Positions 24,151 to 32,095 of a DNA stretch of 43,114 bases are shown in pieces; position 1 is the first letter of the stretch, and each line of letters opens with the position of its first letter. Made by a program: the position numbers and the translations under genes. The DNA comes from Clostridia bacterium (lineage in GTDB: Bacteria > Bacillota_A > Clostridia > Oscillospirales > CAG-272), in NCBI GenBank assembly GCA_017467205.1, contig JAFTSQ010000014.1, positions 1-43,114 of the forward strand, written 5' to 3'. Under the pieces are notes generated by a model. It ran no database searches. It saw nothing but the letters and a program-made list of their open reading frames with translations, and was not told where the DNA came from.

Positions 24151-26853
24151 TTATTTGCGAAAAAACGGAAGGTTGATCTTGGGAAGATTGAGCTTTCCGA
24201 GAAGGCCGCCGTTGTTAGTGGTGGTCTGCTGAGAGGTACCGTTAGAATCTATATAAGTAGACTCAACGGAATCGTTATCGGAGGTCTGTGCATTGTAAAC
24301 TGCGCCAACCTTTGCGATTCCCTTTCTCTTATATGCGTTCTCTTCGGGCATTTCCTTGATGGTGCTCTCAACCTCGGTGGGCTTCTTCATACATCCGCCC
24401 TTGGTCATGTACTTATCGGAGTGAGGAAGACCGATGGTAAGGATGGTTTCAAGCTTAGCGCTCTTCTTATCGTACTTGTAGTAACGATCGATATCACGGT
24501 AGATATACTCAACTCTTTCAGGCTCCTTCTTGCTAAGCGCAGGAATGGTAACCTCGAAGCGAACGTTGCCGGACTTCTTGATGTAGAGAGTATTCTCGTC
24601 GTAATTCTGGATCTTGGTAACGTTGAAGACGAGCTTGCGAACGTTGTGACCGTCCATATCCATCTTGTAGAGCGAGTATGCATACTTGGAGTCTGCAACC
24701 TGCTCGCGACGGAGATAGTAGATGCAATCGTTGTCAACGATTACGTTGTTAAGGTCGATGTCAGTTGCGATAAGAGTGTTGTTCTTACCGTCGGTTCTGA
24801 CAACGCGAAGGGAGTTGGAGGAATCTACGTAGTAGATGTAGTTCTCGGTAACCTTAACGTCCTTCTGGAACTGAGTGCAGATAAGGATGCGGCGCTTGCC
24901 GTCGCTGCTTACCTTGAGGAGTGCTGCATTTCTGCCCCAACCTCTGATAACGTACATCCAGCCTGCACGAACGGAGATGATGTTCTCAACGTTCTTCATA
25001 ATCTCAACTCTCTCGGTGCCCTCAAGGTTGTTGGCGAAGAGAGGTGCATAGTCGTCGTTACCTACGGTGTAGTATACCTTATTGTTGATAACGCGGAAGT
25101 AATCAAGAACGTTATCCTCAATGAGAGTATCGGTGCCGCTCTCGATATCGTATACAAAGAGATCCTTGTTGTATGCGCTGGGAGCATAACGGGAGTAAAC
25201 AACCTTGCCGTCAACAACGGTGTGAATCTCGCACTCGTCGTTAAGGATAGCGCGGGTTTCGAGAGTTCTTACGTTAGTAACGGTGAAGGTGATCTTGGTG
25301 GAGTTGGGATCCTCGTCTGCTACGGTGTAGAAGATGTTATCGCCGTAGAACTCGGTTACGTCGATAAGGGCGTCAACTACCTTTCTGGTAGAGTGGTTAG
25401 CCATATCGATTTCAACTATTGCATAGTTGTTCTTTCTCTCAACTGCAACGTCCTTCTTACCGAGGAGCTTCTTGAAGCATCCTGCCTTCTCTATCTGAAG
25501 GTCGAGCTTCTTGCGAACGAAGAAGGAGGTTCTGGTGCTGTTGAAGTAAATGCCCTTGATGATGTAGTCGCCAAGGTCCTCTGCAATGTCGATTTCCTTC
25601 TCAACTCTGGTGTTGATGTTGAACGCGCAGATGCTGGAATCGAGCTTGATGTAGTAGAGGTCGTTACCGTAAACGGTAAGGATCTGAGTGATGTCGGTAA
25701 GGATAGGAGTTTCTGCGGGCTCGCCGTCCTCGATCTCGTAAAGAGAAAGAACGGTTCCTGCATAGGACTTAGCTGCCTTATCGTGCATCTTCTCGTGCTC
25801 GCTCTTATGCTTGTTAGCCTTCTTCTCCTGCTTTTCAGCCTTTTCAGCTGCCTTCTTATCATTCTTATTGGTAAGAGCTGCGGGATCGAATACAGAGGGC
25901 TCTTTGGTTTCTGCTCTGAATATGAAATTGCGGCCGAAGAAGTTGTAGAACTCACCGTTGAAGCTGAAGTAACGGTTCATTGCGTTGATGTACTTAACGC
26001 TCTTCTCGTATCCGCGAACGCTCTCGAAGAGCTTAACGGTTTCGCCTCTGTCATAAGCGTTGCCTTCGAACATCGAAACTGCGTTCTTATAGGTTGCAAC
26101 AGCGTCAATTCCCTTTGCGGAGAATTCCTGTACCTTCTTCTTGTTGATGGTCTTCTGAGCTTCCTCGATTTCGGGAATGTCGTAAAGATCCTCGATCTTC
26201 TTAACGCCGTCAAGGAGAGCCTGAGTTGCAGCGAGGTCAGCCTTCATCTTAGCGAGCTTATCAGCCTCAAGTGCGAATCTCTCAGCATATGCAACAGCGT
26301 TGGTCATACGCTTTACGAGTGCTTCGCGGTTGAGAACTACTGCGTCAACAACTTCCTTGTAGTGATCGAAGGAAGCGTAGATGTCAGCGTTGTCATCCTC
26401 GGAGTAGCTTGCAGCCATCTTTTCAGCGATAGCGTGAAGTCCGTTAATCTTCTTGGTAACGGGAGTTGCTACGCTTTCGAAATCAAGAAGCCAAGCAGCA
26501 GCGGTTGCACCGTGCTTAATCTTCGACTTCTCAACCATTTCCTCAATCTCGGGGATGAGGACACCGGTACCCTCACAGTACTGGTCCCAGTCGTAGTTTG
26601 CGAAGCAGTTTTCGAGGTATACAAGACCGGAATCGGGAGAATCGATCATACCTGCCATAGAAATGCTTACACCGCCTGCTACTACGGGTGCTGCAGCAGT
26701 TGCTGCGGATGCGGATGCGGGTGCGCCGCTATCGATAAGCTGATTGGTGGTGAACGTTTCGTCACAACCGAAGCAGGTTACGAGGCTGTCGTTCGAGGAA
26801 AACTCAACTACGGAACGGCAGCTGGGGCAGCGACCTGTCAATAATTTTGCCAT
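24151..26853 (-). CDS. Large zinc-ribbon protein with helical region and DUF5050-like beta-propeller
   Basis: A 900-residue protein with no recognised enzyme motif. An N-terminal zinc ribbon (CPSC near residue 9 and CFGC near residue 31) is followed by an Ala-rich linker. A helical region spans about 75-300 and a Lys/Glu-rich stretch about 335-365. A long beta-rich region (about 370-800) has repeated blades of the type NYIYYVDSS...LRVVRTDGKN, and a low-complexity Ser/Thr/Asn tail follows. ATG 26853 has GGAGG five bases before it; an ATG four codons up is part of the binding site itself. No signal peptide is seen, so the propeller looks cytoplasmic. It may continue into the next frame (see T6 run). 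It is the fourth gene of the SPFH cluster. Confidence 0.75.
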   Translation of the reverse strand: MAKLLTGRCPSCRSVVEFSSNDSLVTCFGCDETFTTNQLIDSGAPASASAATAAAPVVAGGVSISMAGMIDSPDSGLVYLENCFANYDWDQYCEGTGVLIPEIEEMVEKSKIKHGATAAAWLLDFESVATPVTKKINGLHAIAEKMAASYSEDDNADIYASFDHYKEVVDAVVLNREALVKRMTNAVAYAERFALEADKLAKMKADLAATQALLDGVKKIEDLYDIPEIEEAQKTINKKKVQEFSAKGIDAVATYKNAVSMFEGNAYDRGETVKLFESVRGYEKSVKYINAMNRYFSFNGEFYNFFGRNFIFRAETKEPSVFDPAALTNKNDKKAAEKAEKQEKKANKHKSEHEKMHDKAAKSYAGTVLSLYEIEDGEPAETPILTDITQILTVYGNDLYYIKLDSSICAFNINTRVEKEIDIAEDLGDYIIKGIYFNSTRTSFFVRKKLDLQIEKAGCFKKLLGKKDVAVERKNNYAIVEIDMANHSTRKVVDALIDVTEFYGDNIFYTVADEDPNSTKITFTVTNVRTLETRAILNDECEIHTVVDGKVVYSRYAPSAYNKDLFVYDIESGTDTLIEDNVLDYFRVINNKVYYTVGNDDYAPLFANNLEGTERVEIMKNVENIISVRAGWMYVIRGWGRNAALLKVSSDGKRRILICTQFQKDVKVTENYIYYVDSSNSLRVVRTDGKNNTLIATDIDLNNVIVDNDCIYYLRREQVADSKYAYSLYKMDMDGHNVRKLVFNVTKIQNYDENTLYIKKSGNVRFEVTIPALSKKEPERVEYIYRDIDRYYKYDKKSAKLETILTIGLPHSDKYMTKGGCMKKPTEVESTIKEMPEENAYKRKGIAKVGAVYNAQTSDNDSVESTYIDSNGTSQQTTTNNGGLLGKLNLPKINLPFFRK
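24154..24166 (-). other. T6 run: candidate frameshift or slippage site joining two reading frames
   Basis: On the minus strand the codons CCG TTT TTT CGC AAA TAA end the upstream gene (T6 is 24165-24160). Removing one T, or moving the ribosome one base forward from UUU to UUC, reads CCG TTT TTC GCA AAT AAG and runs on in the frame of the downstream membrane protein. Whether this is programmed, a mutation or a sequencing error cannot be told from one sequence. Confidence 0.55.
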
Positions 26854-26903
26854 AAGAACCTCCATTATATAAAAAATTTATTTTTTAGGGCAAACAAAGT
26901 AAG

Positions 26904-27281
26904 TTACGGGTAATCCTCGCCTCCGAATGGCGGTCTGCACCGCATAATGCGGCGGATACCCTTTATCACACCTATAAAAAGACCGTATTTCTGTATTGCC
27001 ATTATCATATAGGTCGAGCAGGTGGGCTTGAAGCGGCATTGGTCGCGCATACTCATCGGAGCAAACGCTTTATACGCCATTACCGCGCCGATAGCCGACC
27101 TTTTGAGAAGATAATACTCTATTATAACGACGGCTATTATGATAACTACTCTGACCGGAGTATCAATAGCGAGCCTTGGTATGAAGATTATCGACAAAAC
27201 CAAAAGCGCTATAAAGGCAAGGAGCGGAATCACAAGATAGGTGTACAGATGAATAACGAGAATTTCGCGAATTTTTTTCAT
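26904..27281 (-). CDS. YidD-like membrane protein with N-terminal transmembrane extension
   Basis: A 125-residue protein. Its last 50 residues carry the YidD pattern CRFKPTCSTYMIMAIQKYG and RIMRCRPPFGGEDYP. YidD helps membrane-protein insertion and is normally about 70-90 residues and encoded beside rnpA and yidC. Here an extra N-terminal part adds two hydrophobic segments (about 10-35 and 42-62). The start ATG overlaps the stop of the gene before it (ATGA), so it is coupled to the 4-TM protein. It could be a specialised paralogue serving this cluster. I am confident about the domain and less so about the role. Confidence 0.82.
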   Translation of the reverse strand: MKKIREILVIHLYTYLVIPLLAFIALLVLSIIFIPRLAIDTPVRVVIIIAVVIIEYYLLKRSAIGAVMAYKAFAPMSMRDQCRFKPTCSTYMIMAIQKYGLFIGVIKGIRRIMRCRPPFGGEDYP

Positions 27282-27973
27282 TTGAGGGCAAGGCAACGGG
27301 TGTTGCGGTACTCAAGAAGACCGCCTATACGGTTTATATCCTCGCTGACGTCTGCCGCACCGTCGTCACGGAGCTTGGATACCAGCATTCCGACGGCTAC
27401 CGAAAGCTCGTTTTCGCAAGCGGCGAGAGCAGGATGGCTCATAGGATCGCTGAAGCGAATCTTCTCTGCAAGCTTTTCAAGCTTTTCGCGAGTTGCCACG
27501 TCGGTAACGTACATATAAGCGCTCTCAAGGTCAGCCTTGAGAAGTCTTATAAAGAGGACCTTTTCCTTTACGAGCTTGCGGTTGCCCTCGATAGTCGAAA
27601 GACCGAGGGATGCAAAGAGGAATGCACCGAAGTACACAGCCGTGATGACTATTTCAACTGCCAAAACGACGCCGACGGTTTCAAAGTAAACGTACATAAG
27701 CTTCGTGCCCACGGTGAAGTAAGCAGATGCAAACGTCCAGATTATGTAATAGATAACCGGAATTCTGACCATTCCGTCACCGCTCTTCTTGCCTGCGTAG
27801 AGCACGAGAAGAATGGCGAAGATAAAGTTCACCGGGAAGGTGAATACCCAAAGTATCTTAAAGCTCGGTGTGGGGGGAATGTTCTCGGGAGCTGTAAGAT
27901 ACAAAACCACGTTAAGAACAACGGCTATGAGAAGTATCGCAAGAACCGTTATCCAAGTCAGCTTCTTTTTCAT
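27278..27973 (-). CDS. Hypothetical four-TM membrane protein with cytoplasmic helical tail
   Basis: A 231-residue protein not recognised as a named family. Hydrophobic segments lie near residues 7-28, 40-60, 72-92 and 98-122. They are followed by a charged helical tail (about 128-230, e.g. NRKLVKEKVLFIRLLKADLESAY) that looks cytoplasmic. GGAG lies six bases before the ATG. It sits 40 bases after the SPFH gene and overlaps the YidD-like gene, so it belongs to the same operon. It may be the membrane partner of the SPFH protein; this is inference from position. Confidence 0.7.
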   Translation of the reverse strand: MKKKLTWITVLAILLIAVVLNVVLYLTAPENIPPTPSFKILWVFTFPVNFIFAILLVLYAGKKSGDGMVRIPVIYYIIWTFASAYFTVGTKLMYVYFETVGVVLAVEIVITAVYFGAFLFASLGLSTIEGNRKLVKEKVLFIRLLKADLESAYMYVTDVATREKLEKLAEKIRFSDPMSHPALAACENELSVAVGMLVSKLRDDGAADVSEDINRIGGLLEYRNTRCLALK

Positions 27974-28013
27974 TTTTTCTCCGTTCTGCCGCTTGTTGCG
28001 GCAATTTTAATTC

Positions 28014-29183
28014 TTACTGAATTTTGTTTCCGCATTCGGGACAGAATTTCGTCGGTCCTTCAAGCTTGAATCCGCACTCGGGGCAGAATTTTGCCGCCGC
28101 CTTTATCTCGGCGGGCATAGTTGCTCCGCAATTCGAGCAGAACTTTGCCGTCGCGGGAAGAGTTGCCGCGCAGGTCGGGCAGGTGCGGGTTGCGCCCTGA
28201 GGCTGTACCGGCTGCTGAGGCTGCTGGGCAGTCTGAGGATTCATAGAAGCGCTCGTTACCTTTCCCACCTCGTTCATTACTCCAAGTCCGACGCCAAGTC
28301 CAAGTCCTGCGTTTATAAGCGTTCCGCCTGTGCCGGAGTTGCTGGCAGCAGACTCGAGAACGTCGTACTTTCTCTCGTCCTGATAGGTGTATCCCTCTGC
28401 CGCACGAGCCTTTGCTCTCGCCTCGCTGAGAACCTGAATCTTGTAAGCCTCAAGCTCGGCGTCGTTCATAAGCTCCATACGCTTTTCCTTCGCCTGACGA
28501 AGCTTTGCAAGGTCGGAATCCTCGGCAAAGATGGTGGGGATATGAAGGTGAGTTGCCTGAAGACCGAGATCCTCGAGCGACTCGTTAAGATGAGTACGAA
28601 TTTCGTTGCCGAGCTCGCTGAGCTTGGTGCTTATCTCAAGGATGCTGACGCGCCTCTCTACTATCGCCTTTGCAATAGCTTCCTTAACCGAGGCTATCAT
28701 CATCGTTTTGATTATCTTTCTGACACTCTCAAGGTCGAACGAGGGAAGCTGACCGACTACCTTAAGTACGAAGCGGCGGGAATCCTTGACCACGATACCC
28801 GTCTGACCGTTTGCCTTAACGCCGACGATGATGTGATAGAGCGGGTCTTCAAGGACGATTGGGTCCTTTCCGATACCCCACGGAATGTCCATCATCGTAA
28901 CCTTGTTTATGAAGAACACCTCGCAAGGAAAAGGAGTTTTACCGCCGAAGAATTTGCCGAATATCCTCTTGAGGAAGGGCAAATTATCCGTATTCAGCGA
29001 ATGCTTACCGGGACCGAAGAGGTCGAGCGCCTGACCGTCCTTGTAAAAGAGCGCCTCCTGCGCCTCGTTTACGATAAGCTGGGATTTGGTGTTGAAATCC
29101 TGTATTTGACTTTTCTGAACAAGCGTTTCATTGTCCATCACGCAGCTTATGACGTCAAGTTGAATTTCCTTCATTACATCCAT
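28014..29183 (-). CDS. SPFH/band-7 domain protein with C-terminal double zinc ribbon (YdjI-like)
   Basis: A 389-residue protein. The N-terminal two thirds are an SPFH domain: VNEAQEALFYKDGQALDLFGPGKHSL, the FPCEVFFINKVTMMDIPWG segment and a long helical part with EAIAKAIVERRVSILEIS. A Gly-rich stretch and a Gln/Pro linker follow. The last 60 residues hold two four-cysteine ribbons (CPTC...CSNC and CPEC...CPEC). B. subtilis YdjI, part of a membrane-stress operon that recruits PspA, has a related SPFH core. No signal peptide; it probably assembles on the inner face of the membrane. Start choice is uncertain: ATG 29195, 29183 or 29174. AGGA before 29183 fits best. Confidence 0.8.
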   Translation of the reverse strand: MDVMKEIQLDVISCVMDNETLVQKSQIQDFNTKSQLIVNEAQEALFYKDGQALDLFGPGKHSLNTDNLPFLKRIFGKFFGGKTPFPCEVFFINKVTMMDIPWGIGKDPIVLEDPLYHIIVGVKANGQTGIVVKDSRRFVLKVVGQLPSFDLESVRKIIKTMMIASVKEAIAKAIVERRVSILEISTKLSELGNEIRTHLNESLEDLGLQATHLHIPTIFAEDSDLAKLRQAKEKRMELMNDAELEAYKIQVLSEARAKARAAEGYTYQDERKYDVLESAASNSGTGGTLINAGLGLGVGLGVMNEVGKVTSASMNPQTAQQPQQPVQPQGATRTCPTCAATLPATAKFCSNCGATMPAEIKAAAKFCPECGFKLEGPTKFCPECGNKIQ

Positions 29184-29252
29184 AAGATATACCATCCTAA
29201 AAATTCATTATTTATTTTCAATATTTACATTTTTTGACAAACTTATAGAGGT

Positions 29253-29281
29253 ATTTTAACACTTTGTAAATCAAATGTCAA
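29253..29281 (-). promoter_or_regulatory. Promoter of the SPFH/zinc-ribbon cluster
   Basis: On the minus strand TTGACA (29281-29276) and TAAAAT (29258-29253) with a 17-base spacer. The leader would be about 60 bases. It is a sigma-A type promoter, not the sigma-W type used by the B. subtilis ydj operon. Confidence 0.85.
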
Positions 29282-29454
29282 TACAAAGGAAACATTTTTC
29301 GCGCGTGAGTATGTAAAATAATAATGAAGTTTTTTGTGCATATTGTTCAATGCTTTCGCCTTTTCCTGCGCGTTCAAGCTTTTGTGAAGAAGCGGGGTAA
29401 ATGGCTAATATATTACATTACTATTACAAATTTATAAAAAAATTCCAACCTGTA

Positions 29455-29483
29455 TTGACAAAGGCGTTGGAGGGTGATATAAT
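29455..29483 (+). promoter_or_regulatory. Consensus promoter of htpG
   Basis: TTGACA (29455-29460) and TATAAT (29478-29483), both perfect, with a 17-base spacer. Transcription would start near 29490, inside the CIRCE operator. The stretch 29282-29454 between this and the divergent SPFH promoter is AT-rich and shows nothing else I can identify. Confidence 0.93.
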
Positions 29484-29487
29484 ACTG

Positions 29488-29514
29488 TTAGCACTCGTAA
29501 GCTAAGAGTGCTAA
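29488..29514 (+). promoter_or_regulatory. CIRCE operator (HrcA binding site)
   Basis: TTAGCACTC, nine bases, GAGTGCTAA: a perfect match to the CIRCE inverted repeat. It overlaps the predicted transcription start and precedes the GGAGG of htpG, the classical position for HrcA repression. Confidence 0.97.
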
Positions 29515-29536
29515 CAGATACGGAGGATTAGTTAAA

Positions 29537-31423
29537 ATGGCAAAGAAAAAGTTTAAGACAGAGTCGCAAAAGCTGCTCGACATGATGATAAACTCGATAT
29601 ACACGCACAAGGAGATTTTCCTACGCGAGCTTATCTCCAACGCAAGCGACGCGATAGATAAGCTTTATTTCCGCTCGCTTACCGATAGCTCAGTAGCTCT
29701 CGGCAGAGGTGATTATGCAATACGCATAGCGCCCGACAAGGGAGAGCGTACGCTCACTATTTCTGATAACGGCTGCGGAATGACGGCGAGCGAGCTTGAG
29801 GACAATCTCGGAACTATTGCAAAGAGCGGCTCGCTGGATTTCAAGCGAGAGAATGAAAAGCGAGAGGATATTGACGTTATAGGTCAGTTCGGTGTCGGAT
29901 TCTATTCCGCATTTATGGTGGCGGATAGAATTACGGTCACGAGCCGAGTTTACGGCGCGGACACAGCTTACCGCTGGGAGTCCGAGGGTGTTGAGGGCTA
30001 TACCGTTACAGAATGCGAAAAGAAGAATTTCGGCACGGAGATTGTGCTTCACATCAAGCCGGACACCGAGGATGAAAAATACTCGGAGTTCCTCGAGGAA
30101 TACAGGCTTCGCGCGCTGGTTAAGAAGCACTCGGACTACATCCGCTACCCTATCAATATGAACGTCACAAGGCAAAAGCCGAAGCCCGACGCAGAGGGTG
30201 AATTCGAAGAGGTGACAGAAACCGAAACGCTCAACAGTATGACTCCCATTTGGAAAAAGAGCAAGGGCGAGGTTGACTCCGAGGAATACAACGGCTTCTA
30301 CAAGGAAAAGTTCTACGACTACGAAAATCCGCTGCGCGTGATTACGCAAAAGTCCGAGGGTACGGCGACCTACAACGCCCTGCTCTTTATCCCCGCGCAC
30401 GCGCCCTTCAACTACTACACGAAGGACTACGAAAAGGGGCTTGAGCTTTACTCGAGCGGCGTTATGATAATGGAAAAGTGCGCCGACCTGTTGCCCGATT
30501 ATTTCGGATTCGTTAAGGGTCTTGTCGACTCCTCCGACCTCTCGCTCAACGTGTCCCGCGAGATGCTTCAGCACGACCGTCAGCTCAAGGTGATGGCAAA
30601 GGCGATTGAGAAGAAGATAAAGAGCGAGCTTGAGAGCCTTTTGAAGTCTGACCGCGAGAGCTACGAAAAGTTCTATGAGGCATTTGGTATTCAGCTTAAG
30701 TACGGCATCTACTCCGACTACGGAATGCACAAGGATACCCTCGTCGACCTTATACTCTTCCGCTCCTCGAAGGAAAAGAAATACGTGACGCTTCGCGAAT
30801 ACCGTGACGGTATGGCGGCGGAGCAGAAGGCTATCTATTACGCGACAGGCGAATCGGTCGACAAGATTGATATGCTCCCGAGGGTTGAGGCGCTCAAGAG
30901 CCGCGGCTTCGAGGTGCTTTATCTTACCGACGACGTTGACGAGTTTGCCATCAAGATTCTCGGAAAGTACGACGACTGCGAGTTTAAGAACGCCGCAGGC
31001 GAGGAGCTTGATATTTCAAGCGAGGACGAAAAGGCAAGCCTTGAGAAAAAGAATGCTGACTCAGCAGGTCTTTTAGACTTTATGAAGGAAAAGCTCGGCG
31101 GTGCGGTAAGCGCAGTTCGCTTTACGAGCACGCTTGGAAGCCACCCCGTGTCACTTTCCAGCGAGGGCGAGCTCTCCTACGATATGGAAAAGGTGCTGAA
31201 AAGAATGCCCGGTGCTACCGGCGATACACCTTCGGCAAGCCTTGTGCTTGAGATAAACGCATCGCACGGTATAGCCGACAGGCTTTTGACGCTTTTCGGC
31301 GAAAAAGACGAGGGGCGTGTCGAGAAATACGCAAAAATCCTCTATTCTCAAGCGCGACTTATCAGTGGTCTTTCGATAGAAAACCCGACCGAAATCGCCT
31401 CGCTGATAGCAGAGCTTATGTAA
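29537..31423 (+). CDS. htpG: Molecular chaperone HtpG (bacterial Hsp90)
   Basis: A 628-residue ATP-dependent chaperone of normal length. The N-terminal GHKL ATPase domain has LRELISNASDAIDKL, the DNGCGM loop and GQFGVGFYSAFMVADRI. The middle domain holds the conserved GLVDSSDLSLNVSREMLQ with the catalytic arginine. The C-terminal dimerisation domain ends NPTEIASLIAELM. GGAGG lies ten bases before the ATG. It is single-gene, behind a consensus promoter and CIRCE operator, so it is under HrcA heat-shock control, unlike B. subtilis htpG. Confidence 0.97.
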   Translation: MAKKKFKTESQKLLDMMINSIYTHKEIFLRELISNASDAIDKLYFRSLTDSSVALGRGDYAIRIAPDKGERTLTISDNGCGMTASELEDNLGTIAKSGSLDFKRENEKREDIDVIGQFGVGFYSAFMVADRITVTSRVYGADTAYRWESEGVEGYTVTECEKKNFGTEIVLHIKPDTEDEKYSEFLEEYRLRALVKKHSDYIRYPINMNVTRQKPKPDAEGEFEEVTETETLNSMTPIWKKSKGEVDSEEYNGFYKEKFYDYENPLRVITQKSEGTATYNALLFIPAHAPFNYYTKDYEKGLELYSSGVMIMEKCADLLPDYFGFVKGLVDSSDLSLNVSREMLQHDRQLKVMAKAIEKKIKSELESLLKSDRESYEKFYEAFGIQLKYGIYSDYGMHKDTLVDLILFRSSKEKKYVTLREYRDGMAAEQKAIYYATGESVDKIDMLPRVEALKSRGFEVLYLTDDVDEFAIKILGKYDDCEFKNAAGEELDISSEDEKASLEKKNADSAGLLDFMKEKLGGAVSAVRFTSTLGSHPVSLSSEGELSYDMEKVLKRMPGATGDTPSASLVLEINASHGIADRLLTLFGEKDEGRVEKYAKILYSQARLISGLSIENPTEIASLIAELM

Positions 31424-31470
31424 ATAATTGTTGGCAAAATCGGTGTGGTGCTTGCTTTTAGACAATAACA

Positions 31471-31516
31471 ATCCCTCAGTCAGCTTCGCTGACAGCTCCC
31501 TTTACACAAGGGAGCC
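31471..31516. repeat. Probable dispersed intergenic double-hairpin repeat
   Basis: Two adjacent hairpins: GTCAGC/GCTGAC with a TTC loop, then GCTCCCTT/AAGGGAGC with a five-base loop, preceded by ATCCCTCA. I recognise closely similar CCCTCAGTC...GACAGCTCCC elements as frequent intergenic repeats in Oscillospiraceae genomes. Only one copy is in this window, so the repeat nature rests on memory. Confidence 0.55.
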
Positions 31517-31616
31517 TCGCCTCTGCGGCAAAATTTGACATAGCTAAAAGTTTCAAAACCATCCGAACCTATGCTATGCTCTTCAAACGAAGCCTTTTAT
31601 ACAAAGTCTTTGTTAT

Positions 31617-31657
31617 ATAAAAAAGCCGATATGGAATGAAATCCATATCGGCTTTTT
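31617..31657. terminator. Bidirectional terminator between htpG and the ribosomal cluster
   Basis: A perfect 16-base-pair stem AAAAAGCCGATATGGA/TCCATATCGGCTTTTT with a six-base loop and T runs on both strands. It ends the ribosomal transcript (35 bases after the rplQ stop) and can also stop htpG readthrough. Confidence 0.92.
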
Positions 31658-31691
31658 ATATTAATTGCGTAGGGCAATTGGCACTCGAAGA

Positions 31692-32075
31692 TTACTTCTT
31701 CTCTTCGGTTGTTGCCTCGGTTTCCTCTGCGGGAGCTGCAACTGCTACGAGCTTAACGATTGCCATTTCAGCACCGTCGCCGCGGCGGGGACCCATCTTG
31801 TAAACCTGAGTATAACCGCCGTTTACGCCCTCATATGCGGGAGCGATAACGGAGAATACCTTCTTTGCTACGTTTTCCTTGGTGATATAAGCAAGGGCTG
31901 CACGGTAAGCTGCGAGAGTTCCCTTCTTACCGAGGGTTATCATCTCGTCCGCCTTTGCGGAAACCTCCTGTGCTCTTGTATAAGTGGTTTCTATCTTGCC
32001 GTTTTCAAGGAGAAGAGTAACCATGCCTCTGAGCATAGCCTTACGCTGTGCAGTAGTTCTGCCAAGCTTTCTCAT
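31692..32075 (-). CDS. rplQ: 50S ribosomal protein L17
   Basis: A 127-residue protein located near the peptide exit tunnel. MRKLGRTTAQRKAMLRGMVTLLLENGKIETTYTRA is the L17 core, and a short acidic Glu/Thr tail ends the protein. The open frame reaches 15 codons further up into rpoA, but GGAGG nine bases before ATG 32075 fixes the start. It is the last gene of the alpha operon, following rpoA by 20 bases. Confidence 0.97.
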   Translation of the reverse strand: MRKLGRTTAQRKAMLRGMVTLLLENGKIETTYTRAQEVSAKADEMITLGKKGTLAAYRAALAYITKENVAKKVFSVIAPAYEGVNGGYTQVYKMGPRRGDGAEMAIVKLVAVAAPAEETEATTEEKK

Positions 32076-32095
32076 TTTTGTTTTCCTCCTGTTAC

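Noticed and set aside
24421..26844. Open plus-strand frame of 807 codons antisense to the propeller gene
   Set aside because: It mirrors the strong RNY codon pattern of the minus-strand gene, is low-complexity Val/Leu/Asn-rich, has no binding site and matches no family. The same applies to the antisense frames over carB, htpG and the symporter.
26864..26887. TATAAT with TTGCCC before the zinc-ribbon/propeller gene
   Set aside because: The start point would fall inside the Shine-Dalgarno sequence, about four bases from the ATG. The operon promoter upstream of the SPFH gene explains expression better.
31434..31520. Hairpins after htpG as its terminator
   Set aside because: Neither hairpin of the 31471-31516 element has a following T run; the perfect stem at 31617-31657 does.
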